In this document: piece by piece, positions 17,030 through 26,081 of the stretch
Numbering within the stretch: position 1 is the stretch's first letter
Layout: each line of letters begins with the position of its first letter
Source: Scopulibacillus_A cellulosilyticus
GTDB lineage: Bacteria; Bacillota; Bacilli; Bacillales; Sporolactobacillaceae
Direction of reading: 5' to 3'
DNA length: 64,000 nucleotides
NCBI RefSeq assembly: GCF_042665295.1
Contig: NZ_JBHTCO010000004.1
Span: forward strand, 62,001-126,000
Made by a program: the position numbers and the translations under genes
Notes under the pieces: model-generated
What the model was told of the DNA's origin: nothing
Seen by the model: only the letters and a program-made list of their open reading frames with translations
The model's database searches: none

Positions 17030-18166
17030 ATGACTAAAAATATCCTAATTATTTCATCTGATAATACTGGGCACGGCCATAAAAGTATCACAGAATCAAT
17101 ATGTGAAAAAGTTAGAAAAAATCATGACGTTAAAATACATGTCATAGACGGCTTCTCTATGGGCGGTCAATTTCTTATGAATATTGGTAAATCATACGGA
17201 CCAATAACCAGGATGTCCGGAACCTTATGGAAAATGATATGGCATTTTTCGTCTCTTAAGCCATCGCTTGTTAACCAATTTATTGAGTCTCAGATAAAAA
17301 ACGATTTTTTGCAATTATTAGATGAGGTCAAACCTGATCTCATTTTATCGGTTCATCCAAATTTTAATGGTTCCGTCATAAATATTTTAGAGAAACAAAG
17401 GATTAAAATACCTTTTGTTACTCTCATAGCTGATCTTGTCAACATCTATCCGCTTTGGGCCGATAAAAGAGCCGATTATATTATTAGTCCAACCGTTGAA
17501 GCAAGAGATAAGTGTATAGAGTTTGGTATCCCTGCAGAGAATATAAAAGTTTCGGGATTTCCTGTTCGTTCCAGATTTCACAGAGACACAGGAAATTTCA
17601 TTTTAAAAAAAGGTACTCCATTAAAATGCTTGATCATGAGCGGCGGCGAGGGTGTTGGCAATATGCAAAACATAGCCAAAAATTTGCTTGATAACTTTGA
17701 TTGCACCATTAAAATCGTCGCAGGAAGAAACGCTAAGCTTAAAGCAAAGTTGGAGCAAACGCTTAAAAGCCGATATGGAGACAAAGTTGAGATTTTCGGT
17801 TTCACTAAAAATATTCAGGACCTTATGTTTGATTCCGATATTGCCTTTACCAGAGGCAGTCCTAATGTGATGTTTGAAGCGATTGCTTCGAATACACCAA
17901 TAATCATTACAGGGGCTTTACCCGGCCAGGAGGAGGACAATCCTGCTTTTGCTGAAAAATATAATTTAGGCGTAGTATGCAAGAATGCAAATGAAATAAA
18001 AAGTATAATAAACAAATTGCTTGCAAATAATGGGGAAAAATTAAATGATATTAAAACCTGCCAAAGGAAATTTATCAATTCTCATGCAGCGGAAGATATC
18101 CTTCAGCTCTTATTACAAGTTGAAGATCGTTCTTATGAAACTGCTGCAGTACCCTCTTACAGTTAA
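17030..18166 (+). CDS. MGDG synthase/UgtP-like glycosyltransferase (GT28)
   Basis: A 378-residue GT-B transferase. The N-terminus has ISSDNTGHGHKSITESI, the acceptor-side motif of monoglucosyl/galactosyl-diacylglycerol synthases, and the C-terminal half has MSGGEGVGNM and the donor-site TRGSPNVMFEAIASNTPI. Family members add a sugar to diacylglycerol, as UgtP does, or transfer GlcNAc as MurG does. GGAAAGG precedes the ATG. An MFS gene follows after 79 bp and may form a unit with it. The upstream block shared with the ger operon suggests expression during sporulation (inference). Confidence 0.82.
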   Translation: MTKNILIISSDNTGHGHKSITESICEKVRKNHDVKIHVIDGFSMGGQFLMNIGKSYGPITRMSGTLWKMIWHFSSLKPSLVNQFIESQIKNDFLQLLDEVKPDLILSVHPNFNGSVINILEKQRIKIPFVTLIADLVNIYPLWADKRADYIISPTVEARDKCIEFGIPAENIKVSGFPVRSRFHRDTGNFILKKGTPLKCLIMSGGEGVGNMQNIAKNLLDNFDCTIKIVAGRNAKLKAKLEQTLKSRYGDKVEIFGFTKNIQDLMFDSDIAFTRGSPNVMFEAIASNTPIIITGALPGQEEDNPAFAEKYNLGVVCKNANEIKSIINKLLANNGEKLNDIKTCQRKFINSHAAEDILQLLLQVEDRSYETAAVPSYS

Positions 18167-18245
18167 AAACGAATGCTGATCGGAAAATTGCCATAAGAAA
18201 AACTTTCTTGACTAAAGGGGTATTGCTAAAGGGGATTAATCACTC

Positions 18246-19643
18246 TTGAAAACTGTAAAAGCTAAAATCATTTATACGATTGTTGTTTATATCGCACTAG
18301 CTGCATTCGATAATATCATTATCGGGTTATTTCCCCCGCTTTTTAAGTCTATAGCTAAAGACTTGCATACAAATGTCAGCTCAATGGGGATTATATCAGC
18401 TCTTAATATTTTGGTTACAGCCCTTTCCTCCCTTTACTGGGGGTACCTTTCCGGAAAATTCAAACGGAAAAGGCTTATCTTTATTGGAACTTTAATATGG
18501 GTATTATCAGTATTTTTAACGGCCCTTAGCAGAAATTACATAGAGCTTTTATTATTTCAAATATTAACCGGCATAGGTTTGGGGTGTATTGCTTCAGTGG
18601 GATTCAGTGTTTTAACTGATTGTATTCCAAGCAGAATGCGCGGCATGATTTTAAGTCTTTGGGGAATGACACAAGGGTTGGGCGGCATTGCCGGCTCTTT
18701 ATTAGCGTCTTTAATAGCCCCTTCTGCCGGTTGGAGAACCCCTTTTTATATTGTGGGTTGTATAGGTTTTCTTTTAATTATACTCTATATTTTTGTTGCA
18801 GAACCGCCAAGAGGCGGATCAGAGCCTGAGCTGCAAGGGCTTATGAAGGAAGGCTATTCTTATAATTATATTATAGAAACTAAACAGATTTTACCTATCA
18901 TTTTAAAGGGAAGCAACCGTTACCTGTTTTTGCAGGCTTTTTTATTTAATATAGCCATTGGCAGTCTTATCTGGCTGCCAACATTATATATTTTCAAAAT
19001 CCAGCAGGAAGGCTATGCGATGGGAACAGCAATGGCTGCTTCAGGATATCTTTATGGCATCTTTCAGCTTGGCGGAACGATCTCTATGTTGTTCGGTAAT
19101 CTTGGGGACAAGCTTCAAAAGAAAAATCGAAAGGGAAGGGCTTATTTATCATCTGTTTTTGTATTTCTTACCATTCCCTTTTATATTTTAATGTTCATTG
19201 TTCCAATGACCAACTTATCCTTGCCGGCGGGACATAATGCTTTTTTTATTTTAATAGGCTTGGTGAAGCAAATACTTACAAATCCATGGATTACTTTATT
19301 GTTCATTTTATCGTTTCTCGCTTCTGCTGCTCAATCGGCAAACACGCCAAACTGGCTGGCCCTTATAACCGATGTTAATCTTCCGGAGCACAGAGGAACA
19401 GCTTTCAGTGTTGCTAACCTTTCCAACAGTTTAGGAAGATCATTGGGAAACATTGGTGTCAGTATTTTGATAAGCGTTTTTTCTATACATCTAAAGGAGC
19501 CGTACAGCTATATCATCACCTTATCATTACTGCAAATTTTCCTTATTCCATCGGCACTATGCTATATTAAAATGGCAAAACATAATGTTTCAGATATACA
19601 TCGCGTAAAAGAAACATTGATTGAAAGGTCTGAAAAGGATTAA
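18246..19643 (+). CDS. MFS transporter
   Basis: A 465-residue transporter with about twelve membrane segments. The loop between helices 2 and 3 reads GYLSGKFKRKRLIF, close to the MFS GxLxDxxGRR signature, and RMRGMILSLWGMTQGLGG marks the fifth helix. It starts with TTG after AAGGGGAT. It follows the UgtP-like gene with no terminator between, and a terminator follows it. The cargo is unknown; export of a glycolipid or its precursor would suit the neighbour but is speculation. Confidence 0.8.
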   Translation: MKTVKAKIIYTIVVYIALAAFDNIIIGLFPPLFKSIAKDLHTNVSSMGIISALNILVTALSSLYWGYLSGKFKRKRLIFIGTLIWVLSVFLTALSRNYIELLLFQILTGIGLGCIASVGFSVLTDCIPSRMRGMILSLWGMTQGLGGIAGSLLASLIAPSAGWRTPFYIVGCIGFLLIILYIFVAEPPRGGSEPELQGLMKEGYSYNYIIETKQILPIILKGSNRYLFLQAFLFNIAIGSLIWLPTLYIFKIQQEGYAMGTAMAASGYLYGIFQLGGTISMLFGNLGDKLQKKNRKGRAYLSSVFVFLTIPFYILMFIVPMTNLSLPAGHNAFFILIGLVKQILTNPWITLLFILSFLASAAQSANTPNWLALITDVNLPEHRGTAFSVANLSNSLGRSLGNIGVSILISVFSIHLKEPYSYIITLSLLQIFLIPSALCYIKMAKHNVSDIHRVKETLIERSEKD

Positions 19644-19682
19644 GGTCTTTAGGGACAACTGCTATAGAGATATTTTTAATTC

Positions 19683-19713
19683 ACCATAAGATTATTGTCT
19701 TATGGTTTTTTTA
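19683..19713 (+). terminator. Terminator after the MFS gene
   Basis: ACCATAAGA (19683-19691) pairs with TCTTATGGT (19698-19706), followed by a run of T. Confidence 0.9.
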
Positions 19714-19750
19714 TTTTATCTGGCGTATGTTTTTATAGATAATAAAACCG

Positions 19751-19795
19751 TGAATAAAAGTATCTCATTTAAAAGAGATTATAAATAGGATATTT
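19751..19795 (+). promoter_or_regulatory. Candidate sporulation-type promoter block, copy 2 (ger operon)
   Basis: TGAATA (19751-19756), then 18 bp, GAGATTA (19775-19781) and TAAATAGGAT. Position, spacing and most bases match the block at 16692. It lies about 60 bp before the first germination gene. Sigma-G control is known for GerA-type operons, so a forespore promoter is expected here. Confidence 0.5.
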
Positions 19796-19839
19796 TTAAA
19801 TATCGCAGATGAAATCCTAATAAGGAAAGGAGCGGGTGA

Positions 19840-20955
19840 ATGGAAAAGGAAAAAATAAGTGCATTTCAGCTTTTCTGTATCATGATGTGCTTCGAAGTCG
19901 GGACAACCGTACTTTTCGGATTAGGGGCGGATGCTAAGCAGGACGGCTGGCTGTCAATTCTTCTATCTATGCTTTCCGGACTTATATTAATGTGGGTCTA
20001 TATCAAACTATCTAACCTTTATCCTTATGATACACTCACTCAAATGATACCTAAGATCGTCGGGAAAATCATCGGAATTCCGCTTGTTGTTATTTATATA
20101 TCATATTTTATATACTCTGCTGCCCGGGCTTGCCGGGATTTTAGCAATCTCATCAAAGGAACAATTCTTACAGAAACACCCGTTATAATTATTATCGGAA
20201 GTTTTCTGATTTTACTCATTTACTGCCTGCGGGGAGGGATTGAAGTGTTTGGCAGGATGGGAGAATTGATATTTCCCATTTATATGCTGGCGCTTATTTT
20301 AACTTGGATTTTAATGTTTGGTTCCCAACTTATTCATCTGAAGCAGCTGACACCAGTATTGGCAGGAGGAATAAGACCGGTATTAAATTCAGCATTTCCG
20401 CTTATTGTTACTTTTCCATTTGGAGAGCAAATTTTAATTATGATGCTGCTTCCGGCACTGAACAATAAAAAGAAAATAAAAAAGGTGGGAATGCTTGTTA
20501 TTTTGATTGGCGGTATATTGTTAACTTTAAATACTATTATTAACCTTTCTATTCTTGGTCCAAATTTATTCGGAGATGTCAATTACCCGCTTTTTACAGC
20601 GGCCCGGATGGTTTCTATCGCTGATTTTATTCAAAATATTGATGCTGTTATTATTTTAATGATGATCGCGGGTGTTTTCTTTAAGATGGGAGTGTGGATG
20701 TATGCTGCCGCAGCGGGTACAAGCCAATTATTTGGTTTAACAAACCATCATTCTATTCTAATTCCTCTGGGGACACTGATTACTTCACTTTCTATCGTAA
20801 TTGCTTCAAACGCCCCTGAGCATCTTGAAATCGGGTTTAAATATTTTGCTCCTTATTTTCTAATTCCGCTTGAAATTGTTATACCAATTTTGTTATTAGT
20901 TATCGCCTGTATTCGCAAAAAGTTAAGTTCCCGCACTCACCAAGTCACAGGATAA
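19840..20955 (+). CDS. Spore germinant receptor, B subunit (GerAB/GerKB family)
   Basis: A 371-residue polytopic inner-membrane protein of the APC superfamily, with about ten helices. It opens with the typical MEKEKISAFQLFCIMMCF and shows FEVGTTVLFGLG and PFGEQILIMML later. In spores the B subunit forms the germinant-binding part of the receptor with A and C. GGAGCGGGTG precedes the ATG. It heads the operon B-A-C-D; the more usual order is A first. The germinant cannot be read from the sequence. Confidence 0.93.
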   Translation: MEKEKISAFQLFCIMMCFEVGTTVLFGLGADAKQDGWLSILLSMLSGLILMWVYIKLSNLYPYDTLTQMIPKIVGKIIGIPLVVIYISYFIYSAARACRDFSNLIKGTILTETPVIIIIGSFLILLIYCLRGGIEVFGRMGELIFPIYMLALILTWILMFGSQLIHLKQLTPVLAGGIRPVLNSAFPLIVTFPFGEQILIMMLLPALNNKKKIKKVGMLVILIGGILLTLNTIINLSILGPNLFGDVNYPLFTAARMVSIADFIQNIDAVIILMMIAGVFFKMGVWMYAAAAGTSQLFGLTNHHSILIPLGTLITSLSIVIASNAPEHLEIGFKYFAPYFLIPLEIVIPILLLVIACIRKKLSSRTHQVTG

Positions 20956-20969
20956 AAGTAGGTGCTATT

Positions 20970-22562
20970 TTGAAAAAAGTAAATAAACTAAAGAAAAAGG
21001 GTGCAAATGACCAGGATCAAAAAGATGACAAACAAACAACTTCGGAAAATGGCAAGCTTACCGGCTCTCTAGAAAAGGATTATAAAATTATAAAAAAGCG
21101 ATTAGGTCAAGCACTGGATGTTGTGTATAGAGAATTTGAAATCAAAGCAACTAAACAAAAAGGATATCTCATATTTCTTGAAGGATTTATCGATAAAGCA
21201 TTAATTGATGTCGATGTTCTAAGACCCTTATTGATATACAGCATAGAGCAGAAGAATCAATTAATAATGACAAAAAAAGACATAAAAGATTTTATTCAGC
21301 GCCAACTCATAACAGCTGCTCAAGTAAAGAGCGGGCAGAAAATACAAGATGTCCTGGATCATATCCTTTCAGGAGAAACTGCCTTGCTTGTCGACGGGAT
21401 AGACGAAGCATTTTTCATAAAAGCCATATCACTAAACCAACGGTCAGTTGAACAGCCGGAAACAGAGAGAGCCATCAGGGGACCGAAAGATGCATTTACG
21501 GAAAGTATAAAAACAAACGTCAGCCTTGTCCGCAGAAGGCTGAAAACTCCTCAGCTTAAATTAGAAAATAAGAAAGTAGGTCAATTGTCGCAAACCACAG
21601 TTGTCATTACATACCTCGATACTATTGCCAATCCTTCTATTGTTGAGGAGGTACACAAAAGAATTGACAGAATTAAAATTGATGCGGTGGAAGAAGGCGG
21701 CAGCATTGAGGAATTAATTGAAGACAATGCTTTTTCTGTTTTTCCGCAAGTTTTATATACAGAACGCCCGGATAAGTTAGTTGCCAGTCTATTGGAAGGC
21801 AAAGTTGGCATTATTGTTGAAAATACGCCGTTTGCACTCGTTGTTCCTGTCACATTTTTTGATATGATGACGGCTTCTGAAGATTACTATGAACGTTTTG
21901 TGCTGGCGACCGCTGTGCGGATGCTGCGCTATTTGTATTTGCTGGCGGCTCTATTGTTTCCTTCTTTATATATTGCAATTGTCACCTTTCATCTGGAAAT
22001 GCTGCCGACTAATTTAGTTTTTAGTGTGGCAGCTTCAAGAGAAAATGTCCCGTTTCCAGCTCTTGTCGAGGCGTTGCTCATGGAAATTTCTTTTGAAGGA
22101 TTAAGAGAAGCCGGGATACGCCTGCCGACTCCGGCCGGGCAAGCAATAAGCATTGTTGGCGCTTTAGTGATTGGTGAGGCTGCTGTCCAAGCAGGTATTG
22201 TTTCAGCGCCATTAGTGATTGTTGTCGCAACCACAGGCATTGCTTCTTTTATCTTTCCAAATTATGCTTTATCAGCTTCTGTTCGACTGCTTCGTTTTCC
22301 GATGATGATTCTTGCCGGTACTTTGGGATTATATGGCATACTTTTAGGGGTTTTTTTCATCCTAATCCATCTATCGCGGCTTCGCTCTTTTGGAATCCCG
22401 TATTTATCTGCTGTCGCTCCTTTCCATTTTAGAGATCTTAAAGATGTCTTTATTCGTGCACCGTGGTGGGCGATGATCAACCGTCCGGATGAGTTTGGGA
22501 AAAATAACGGGCAGCGAATGAAAAAATTTCTTCGTCCGCGTATCCCTAGACGTTATCCATAG
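20970..22562 (+). CDS. Spore germinant receptor, A subunit (GerAA/GerKA family)
   Basis: 530 residues. The soluble N-terminal half (about 1-290) has the two-lobe GerA domain with TNVSLVRRRLKTPQL and VVITYLDTIANP, and the second half has five or so membrane helices with NVPFPALVEALLMEISFE and GEAAVQAGIVSAPLV, both strongly kept in the family. GerA-type A subunits form oligomeric ion channels that release monovalent cations on germinant binding. It starts with TTG after TAGGTG, 14 bp after the B-subunit gene. Confidence 0.95.
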   Translation: MKKVNKLKKKGANDQDQKDDKQTTSENGKLTGSLEKDYKIIKKRLGQALDVVYREFEIKATKQKGYLIFLEGFIDKALIDVDVLRPLLIYSIEQKNQLIMTKKDIKDFIQRQLITAAQVKSGQKIQDVLDHILSGETALLVDGIDEAFFIKAISLNQRSVEQPETERAIRGPKDAFTESIKTNVSLVRRRLKTPQLKLENKKVGQLSQTTVVITYLDTIANPSIVEEVHKRIDRIKIDAVEEGGSIEELIEDNAFSVFPQVLYTERPDKLVASLLEGKVGIIVENTPFALVVPVTFFDMMTASEDYYERFVLATAVRMLRYLYLLAALLFPSLYIAIVTFHLEMLPTNLVFSVAASRENVPFPALVEALLMEISFEGLREAGIRLPTPAGQAISIVGALVIGEAAVQAGIVSAPLVIVVATTGIASFIFPNYALSASVRLLRFPMMILAGTLGLYGILLGVFFILIHLSRLRSFGIPYLSAVAPFHFRDLKDVFIRAPWWAMINRPDEFGKNNGQRMKKFLRPRIPRRYP

Positions 22563-22629
22563 AAGGCGTTTCTGACAGGTACGGAAGGCATAAATTATAA
22601 GCAAAGTTCTGTTAAAGGAGTATTTTTTG

Positions 22630-23823
22630 ATGAAGGTTTTGAAAAAGCTGGCCATCATTGTAGCCGTCATTCCATTTCTTACTGGTTGCTGGGACAGCAT
22701 TGAGGTAAATGATGTGGCGCTGGTCACCGCAGCAGGCGCGGATCAATTGAAGAACGGAAACATAAAACTGATCCTTCAAATTGCTATACCAAGTCAATTA
22801 GGTCCTACCGGTATGGGAGGAAGCGGCGGTGTTCAAGGGAGTACATTCGTCGTTTCAAACAGTGGAAAAACAGTCATGGAGGCATATAGAAGGATTCAAG
22901 AAAAACTGCCCAGACGTATTTTCTTTTCTCACAGCAGAATCATTGTTATTGGGCAAAGCTTGGCTCGTCATGGGGTTTCGGAAGTTCTTGATTTTTTTAC
23001 AAGGTATCCTGAAGCCCGTTTGAATGACTATATTATTTTTACAAAAGGAAAGGCGGCCAATTTGCTGGAGACGAAAACTCCATTAGAAAGAGTGTCTTCT
23101 GAGGAAATAAGAGAACTAAATAAAGAAGGTTTAGGGATAAAAGTCAGTTTAAGGGATTTTATCGACAGGTTGCTTGGAGAAGGTATCGAACCCGTTGCCG
23201 CTCAGTTTAAGAGAGAACCGGAACGGTCAGATGGAGAAAGCGCATCGCAATCTGATCAAGGGATGATGGATGTGGCAATTGTTGGTGCAGCTGTATTTCG
23301 TAATGACCGGTTAATCGGATGGTTAAATAATATAGAAACCAGAGGGATCTTATGGCTGGGTAATAATGTTAAACAAGGAGTTATTGGAGTCAATATTCCG
23401 AAAAATAAAGGCGGTGGAAGAATAGGCGCCCAAATTTATCAGTCATCAACTAATATTGACCCTAAAATAGAAGGAAATAACGTTAAAATTAATGTGAACA
23501 TTCGGTCTGAAATGGATGTTTATGAGAATGATTCAAAATTAAATTTGGAAGACCCAAAAGTTATAAAATATTTACAAACAAATTTGGAAAACGAAATTAA
23601 AGCCAGGATAAAATTGACGCTTAATAAAATTCAAAAACAATATAAATCAGATATATTTGGTTTCGGAAGAGCAGTATATCAAAGTTATCCGAAGGTTTGG
23701 GAGAAAAGTTATAAAAAACAATGGACACGCATTTTTCCAATGGCAGATGTAAAGGTCATCCCTCATGTGAAAATTAAACAGACCGGCTTAACTAACAAAT
23801 CGTTATCCGGTAAAGACGGGTGA
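22630..23823 (+). CDS. Spore germinant receptor, C subunit lipoprotein (GerAC/GerKC family)
   Basis: A 397-residue lipoprotein with the signal MKVLKKLAIIVAVIPFLTGC and then the family hallmark WDSIEVNDVALVTAAG. It has the usual three-domain length. The glycine-rich loop GPTGMGGSGG is less common. Diacylglyceryl modification at Cys20 would anchor it to the outside of the spore inner membrane. ATG 22630 sits after AAAGGAG with good spacing; the TTG before it is ignored. Third gene of the germination operon. Confidence 0.95.
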   Translation: MKVLKKLAIIVAVIPFLTGCWDSIEVNDVALVTAAGADQLKNGNIKLILQIAIPSQLGPTGMGGSGGVQGSTFVVSNSGKTVMEAYRRIQEKLPRRIFFSHSRIIVIGQSLARHGVSEVLDFFTRYPEARLNDYIIFTKGKAANLLETKTPLERVSSEEIRELNKEGLGIKVSLRDFIDRLLGEGIEPVAAQFKREPERSDGESASQSDQGMMDVAIVGAAVFRNDRLIGWLNNIETRGILWLGNNVKQGVIGVNIPKNKGGGRIGAQIYQSSTNIDPKIEGNNVKINVNIRSEMDVYENDSKLNLEDPKVIKYLQTNLENEIKARIKLTLNKIQKQYKSDIFGFGRAVYQSYPKVWEKSYKKQWTRIFPMADVKVIPHVKIKQTGLTNKSLSGKDG

Positions 23824-23830
23824 ACAAATA

Positions 23831-23995
23831 ATGATTAAAGTTATCCTTATTTTTCTTTTCTTCGTATTGCTGGGATTTTGGGATGTGCCAAAATTAATTT
23901 CAGAAAAACGAAAGAAAGAATTGACGATTTATATCTTCTTAGCACTTATCGGGTTTATTTTTGGCATCATGGCTGCCTTTCATGTTTCGGTTTAA
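23831..23995 (+). CDS. Small two-helix membrane protein of the ger operon (D-subunit type)
   Basis: A 54-residue protein that follows the C-subunit stop by seven bases. It has two hydrophobic segments (VILIFLFFVLLGFWDV and IYIFLALIGFIFGIMAAF) around a basic loop SEKRKKE. Many Bacillus GerA-type operons carry such a small D gene that tunes receptor activity, and size, topology and place fit. The ribosome site (GGGTGA at the preceding stop) is moderate, so coupling with gerC translation is likely. Confidence 0.7.
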   Translation: MIKVILIFLFFVLLGFWDVPKLISEKRKKELTIYIFLALIGFIFGIMAAFHVSV

Positions 23996-24044
23996 TCCAA
24001 CCTTTTAAAATATTAGTTTTTAACAGTAAACGTCTTTGAATATC

Positions 24045-24073
24045 TTGACATCTCAGACCTTCCAACCTAGGAT
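24045..24073 (+). promoter_or_regulatory. Possible promoter for the gntR gene
   Basis: TTGACA (24045-24050), a 17-bp spacer and TAGGAT (24068-24073). It lies 80 bp before the chosen gntR start. The -10 box is weak. Confidence 0.4.
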
Positions 24074-24152
24074 TATTGATAGTACCATTAAAAAATTCAA
24101 TGTTCCATTTTTTAAAAGAATAATGAACTTAATATGTAAAGGGGAAAGAATA

Positions 24153-24884
24153 ATGAAAAAGGAGTTAGATAATACAAGCATTATCCCATTGTATCACCAG
24201 CTAAAAGAAATTTTAAGAGATAACATTGAATCAAGCAAATGGCGGCCGGGCGAACTCATTCCTTCCGAAAATCAGCTGCAAAAGGATTATAACATCAGCC
24301 GTAATACAGTAAAAAAAGCTTTGGATGACCTAGTTGCCGAAGGGTTATTACATAGAATTCAAGGTAAAGGCACTTTTGTAGCGATGCCCAAATTAGATCA
24401 ATCGTTATCCAGCTTTTATAGCTTCAGCAAAGTAATGGAGGAAAAGGGATTAGAACCTAAAGATATCATTATAAGTATTAATAAAACTAATGCTGATCCA
24501 AATATTGCAAATCACTTGCAAATTCCGGAAGGTGCACCCATCATTACTTTGGAGAGGCTGAGATGCGCCAAAGAAGAACCAATCATTTTAGAAACATCTT
24601 ATATTCCGCAAAGTATCATCTCCGATTTAGACAAAGAAAAAATTCAAAAGTATTCATTATATGATTATATGCAAAAGGAATATGGCGTCATTGTTACTAA
24701 CGCAAAGGAAATTTTTGAACCTGTTCTGATCAGGGAATACGAGAGTCAATACTTACAAGTAAAACCCGGGTTTCCTGCACTCCTGTTAGATAGAATAGGC
24801 TATGATGCCAACCGTAGACCCGTAGAATTTTGCCGTTCAATTGTTAGAGGGGATCGCTGCCGGTTTTACACCGAACTCTTATAA
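24153..24884 (+). CDS. GntR/HutC-family regulator of the sugar operon
   Basis: A 243-residue repressor with an N-terminal winged helix (PSENQLQKDYNISRNTVKKA as recognition region, GLLHRIQGKGTFVA as wing) and a C-terminal UTRA ligand domain (APIITLERLR and on). UTRA domains of this group bind phosphorylated sugars or amino sugars. ATG 24153 follows AGGGGAA; the long upstream extension has no ribosome site. It lies directly before the sugar genes and probably acts at the palindrome 24925-24948. Relatives include NagR, FrlR and similar regulators. Confidence 0.9.
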   Translation: MKKELDNTSIIPLYHQLKEILRDNIESSKWRPGELIPSENQLQKDYNISRNTVKKALDDLVAEGLLHRIQGKGTFVAMPKLDQSLSSFYSFSKVMEEKGLEPKDIIISINKTNADPNIANHLQIPEGAPIITLERLRCAKEEPIILETSYIPQSIISDLDKEKIQKYSLYDYMQKEYGVIVTNAKEIFEPVLIREYESQYLQVKPGFPALLLDRIGYDANRRPVEFCRSIVRGDRCRFYTELL

Positions 24885-24924
24885 AAAGGGGGTAAAGCCC
24901 CTAAAAGACTTTTCAAAATTTTCA

Positions 24925-24956
24925 ACTTGACCCAACAACCTGTCAAGTGTTATATT
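24925..24956 (+). promoter_or_regulatory. Sugar operon promoter with operator palindrome
   Basis: ACTTGAC (24925-24931) and GTCAAGT (24942-24948) are perfect inverted repeats. They enclose the -35 box TTGACC (24927-24932); TATATT (24951-24956) follows after 18 bp as -10. HutC-type GntR regulators bind such inverted repeats, so repressor and polymerase would compete here. A small GGGG/CCCC hairpin at 24888-24900 precedes it. Confidence 0.65.
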
Positions 24957-25025
24957 TTACTTATTCAAATATTAAATCAATTAATTCGTGTTAAGAAAGA
25001 TATCCAAGAAAAGAGAGGTAAAGGT

Positions 25026-26069
25026 ATGACAGTATCAGAATCAATCACTTATAAAGAGATTAAAAGCCAGCCAAAAGTTTGGAAGAAAGTTATTGATCAA
25101 TGTCCTGATAAGATAGAGTCATTTGTAAATCATCTAAAACAAGAAAATTATGATGAAATCATTTTTGTCGGCTGCGGGACATCTTATTACCTGGCTCAAT
25201 CATTAGCCTTTATTTATTCTGAAAAGTTAAAAGTGAGAGCGTTTGCAGTACCGGCTTCAGAAATTTTATTTCATGACAATGCCTATTTACTTGGGACTGC
25301 GAAAAAGCTTTTCCATTTAATTTCAAGATCTGGTGATACGAGTGAAATAGTGTCGGCTGCTAAAAAATTGAAAGCGAAAAATTATACTGTTTCAGCCGTG
25401 ACTTGCCGATCAGCCAGTTCTTTGGCGGAAGCTGCCGATTTAACAATCGCCATCAATGAGGCTGATGAAGAAAGTGTTGTCATGACGCGATCTTTTACTT
25501 CAATGTTTATAACAATGGTTTATGCTGCAGAACAACTGGCGGGTGCGGTAACCATTGATAAGCAAATTGTTGAAGCTGTTTCAAATATTATTGATGTCTA
25601 TGAAGAAAGAGTAATGAAGCTTATTAATAATAACACGATTGAAACCTTTGTCTTTTTGGGAAGCGGTTCACTGTACGGCGTTGCTAATGAAGCTATGCTG
25701 AAAATGAAAGAAATGACGATTTCCAACTCAGAAGTCTTTCATCCCTTTGAATACCGGCATGGCCCAATGTCACTGGTTTCTGAAAAAGTCTTAGTTACCC
25801 TGTTCACTTCAATTGATGCCAGTCAAGAAGAACTGCAATTACTGAAAGAAATGAAGGGTCTTAACGGCAAAACGTTGGTGATTAAAAGCGGAGACAAGGA
25901 TCTTTCAGATTTCAATACGGATTTGACAGTTCAAGTTAACGGTCTGACAAATGAGCAAGTGGGTCTCATTGGTTTGGTCTTGGTTCAATTAATGGGTTGT
26001 TATATCGCGGAGCATAAGGGACTTAACTTAGATAAACCTAGGAATCTGACACAAGTCGTTAAATTGTAG
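25026..26069 (+). CDS. SIS-domain sugar isomerase/deaminase (AgaS/GlmS-isomerase-like)
   Basis: 347 residues with two SIS domains: GCGTSYYLAQSLAF and SRSGDTSEIVSAAKKL in the first, GSGSLYGVANEAMLKMKEM and EYRHGPMSLV in the second. VVMTRSFTSM is typical of the AgaS/FrlB/GlmS-isomerase group, which convert an amino-hexose or fructosamine 6-phosphate to a ketose or hexose phosphate. With a PfkB kinase and class II aldolase downstream, the likely product is tagatose-6-P or fructose-6-P, releasing ammonia or an amine. ATG 25026 follows GAGAGGTAAAGG; earlier ATGs lack a site. Confidence 0.82.
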   Translation: MTVSESITYKEIKSQPKVWKKVIDQCPDKIESFVNHLKQENYDEIIFVGCGTSYYLAQSLAFIYSEKLKVRAFAVPASEILFHDNAYLLGTAKKLFHLISRSGDTSEIVSAAKKLKAKNYTVSAVTCRSASSLAEAADLTIAINEADEESVVMTRSFTSMFITMVYAAEQLAGAVTIDKQIVEAVSNIIDVYEERVMKLINNNTIETFVFLGSGSLYGVANEAMLKMKEMTISNSEVFHPFEYRHGPMSLVSEKVLVTLFTSIDASQEELQLLKEMKGLNGKTLVIKSGDKDLSDFNTDLTVQVNGLTNEQVGLIGLVLVQLMGCYIAEHKGLNLDKPRNLTQVVKL

Positions 26070-26081
26070 GGAGGACTTCAT

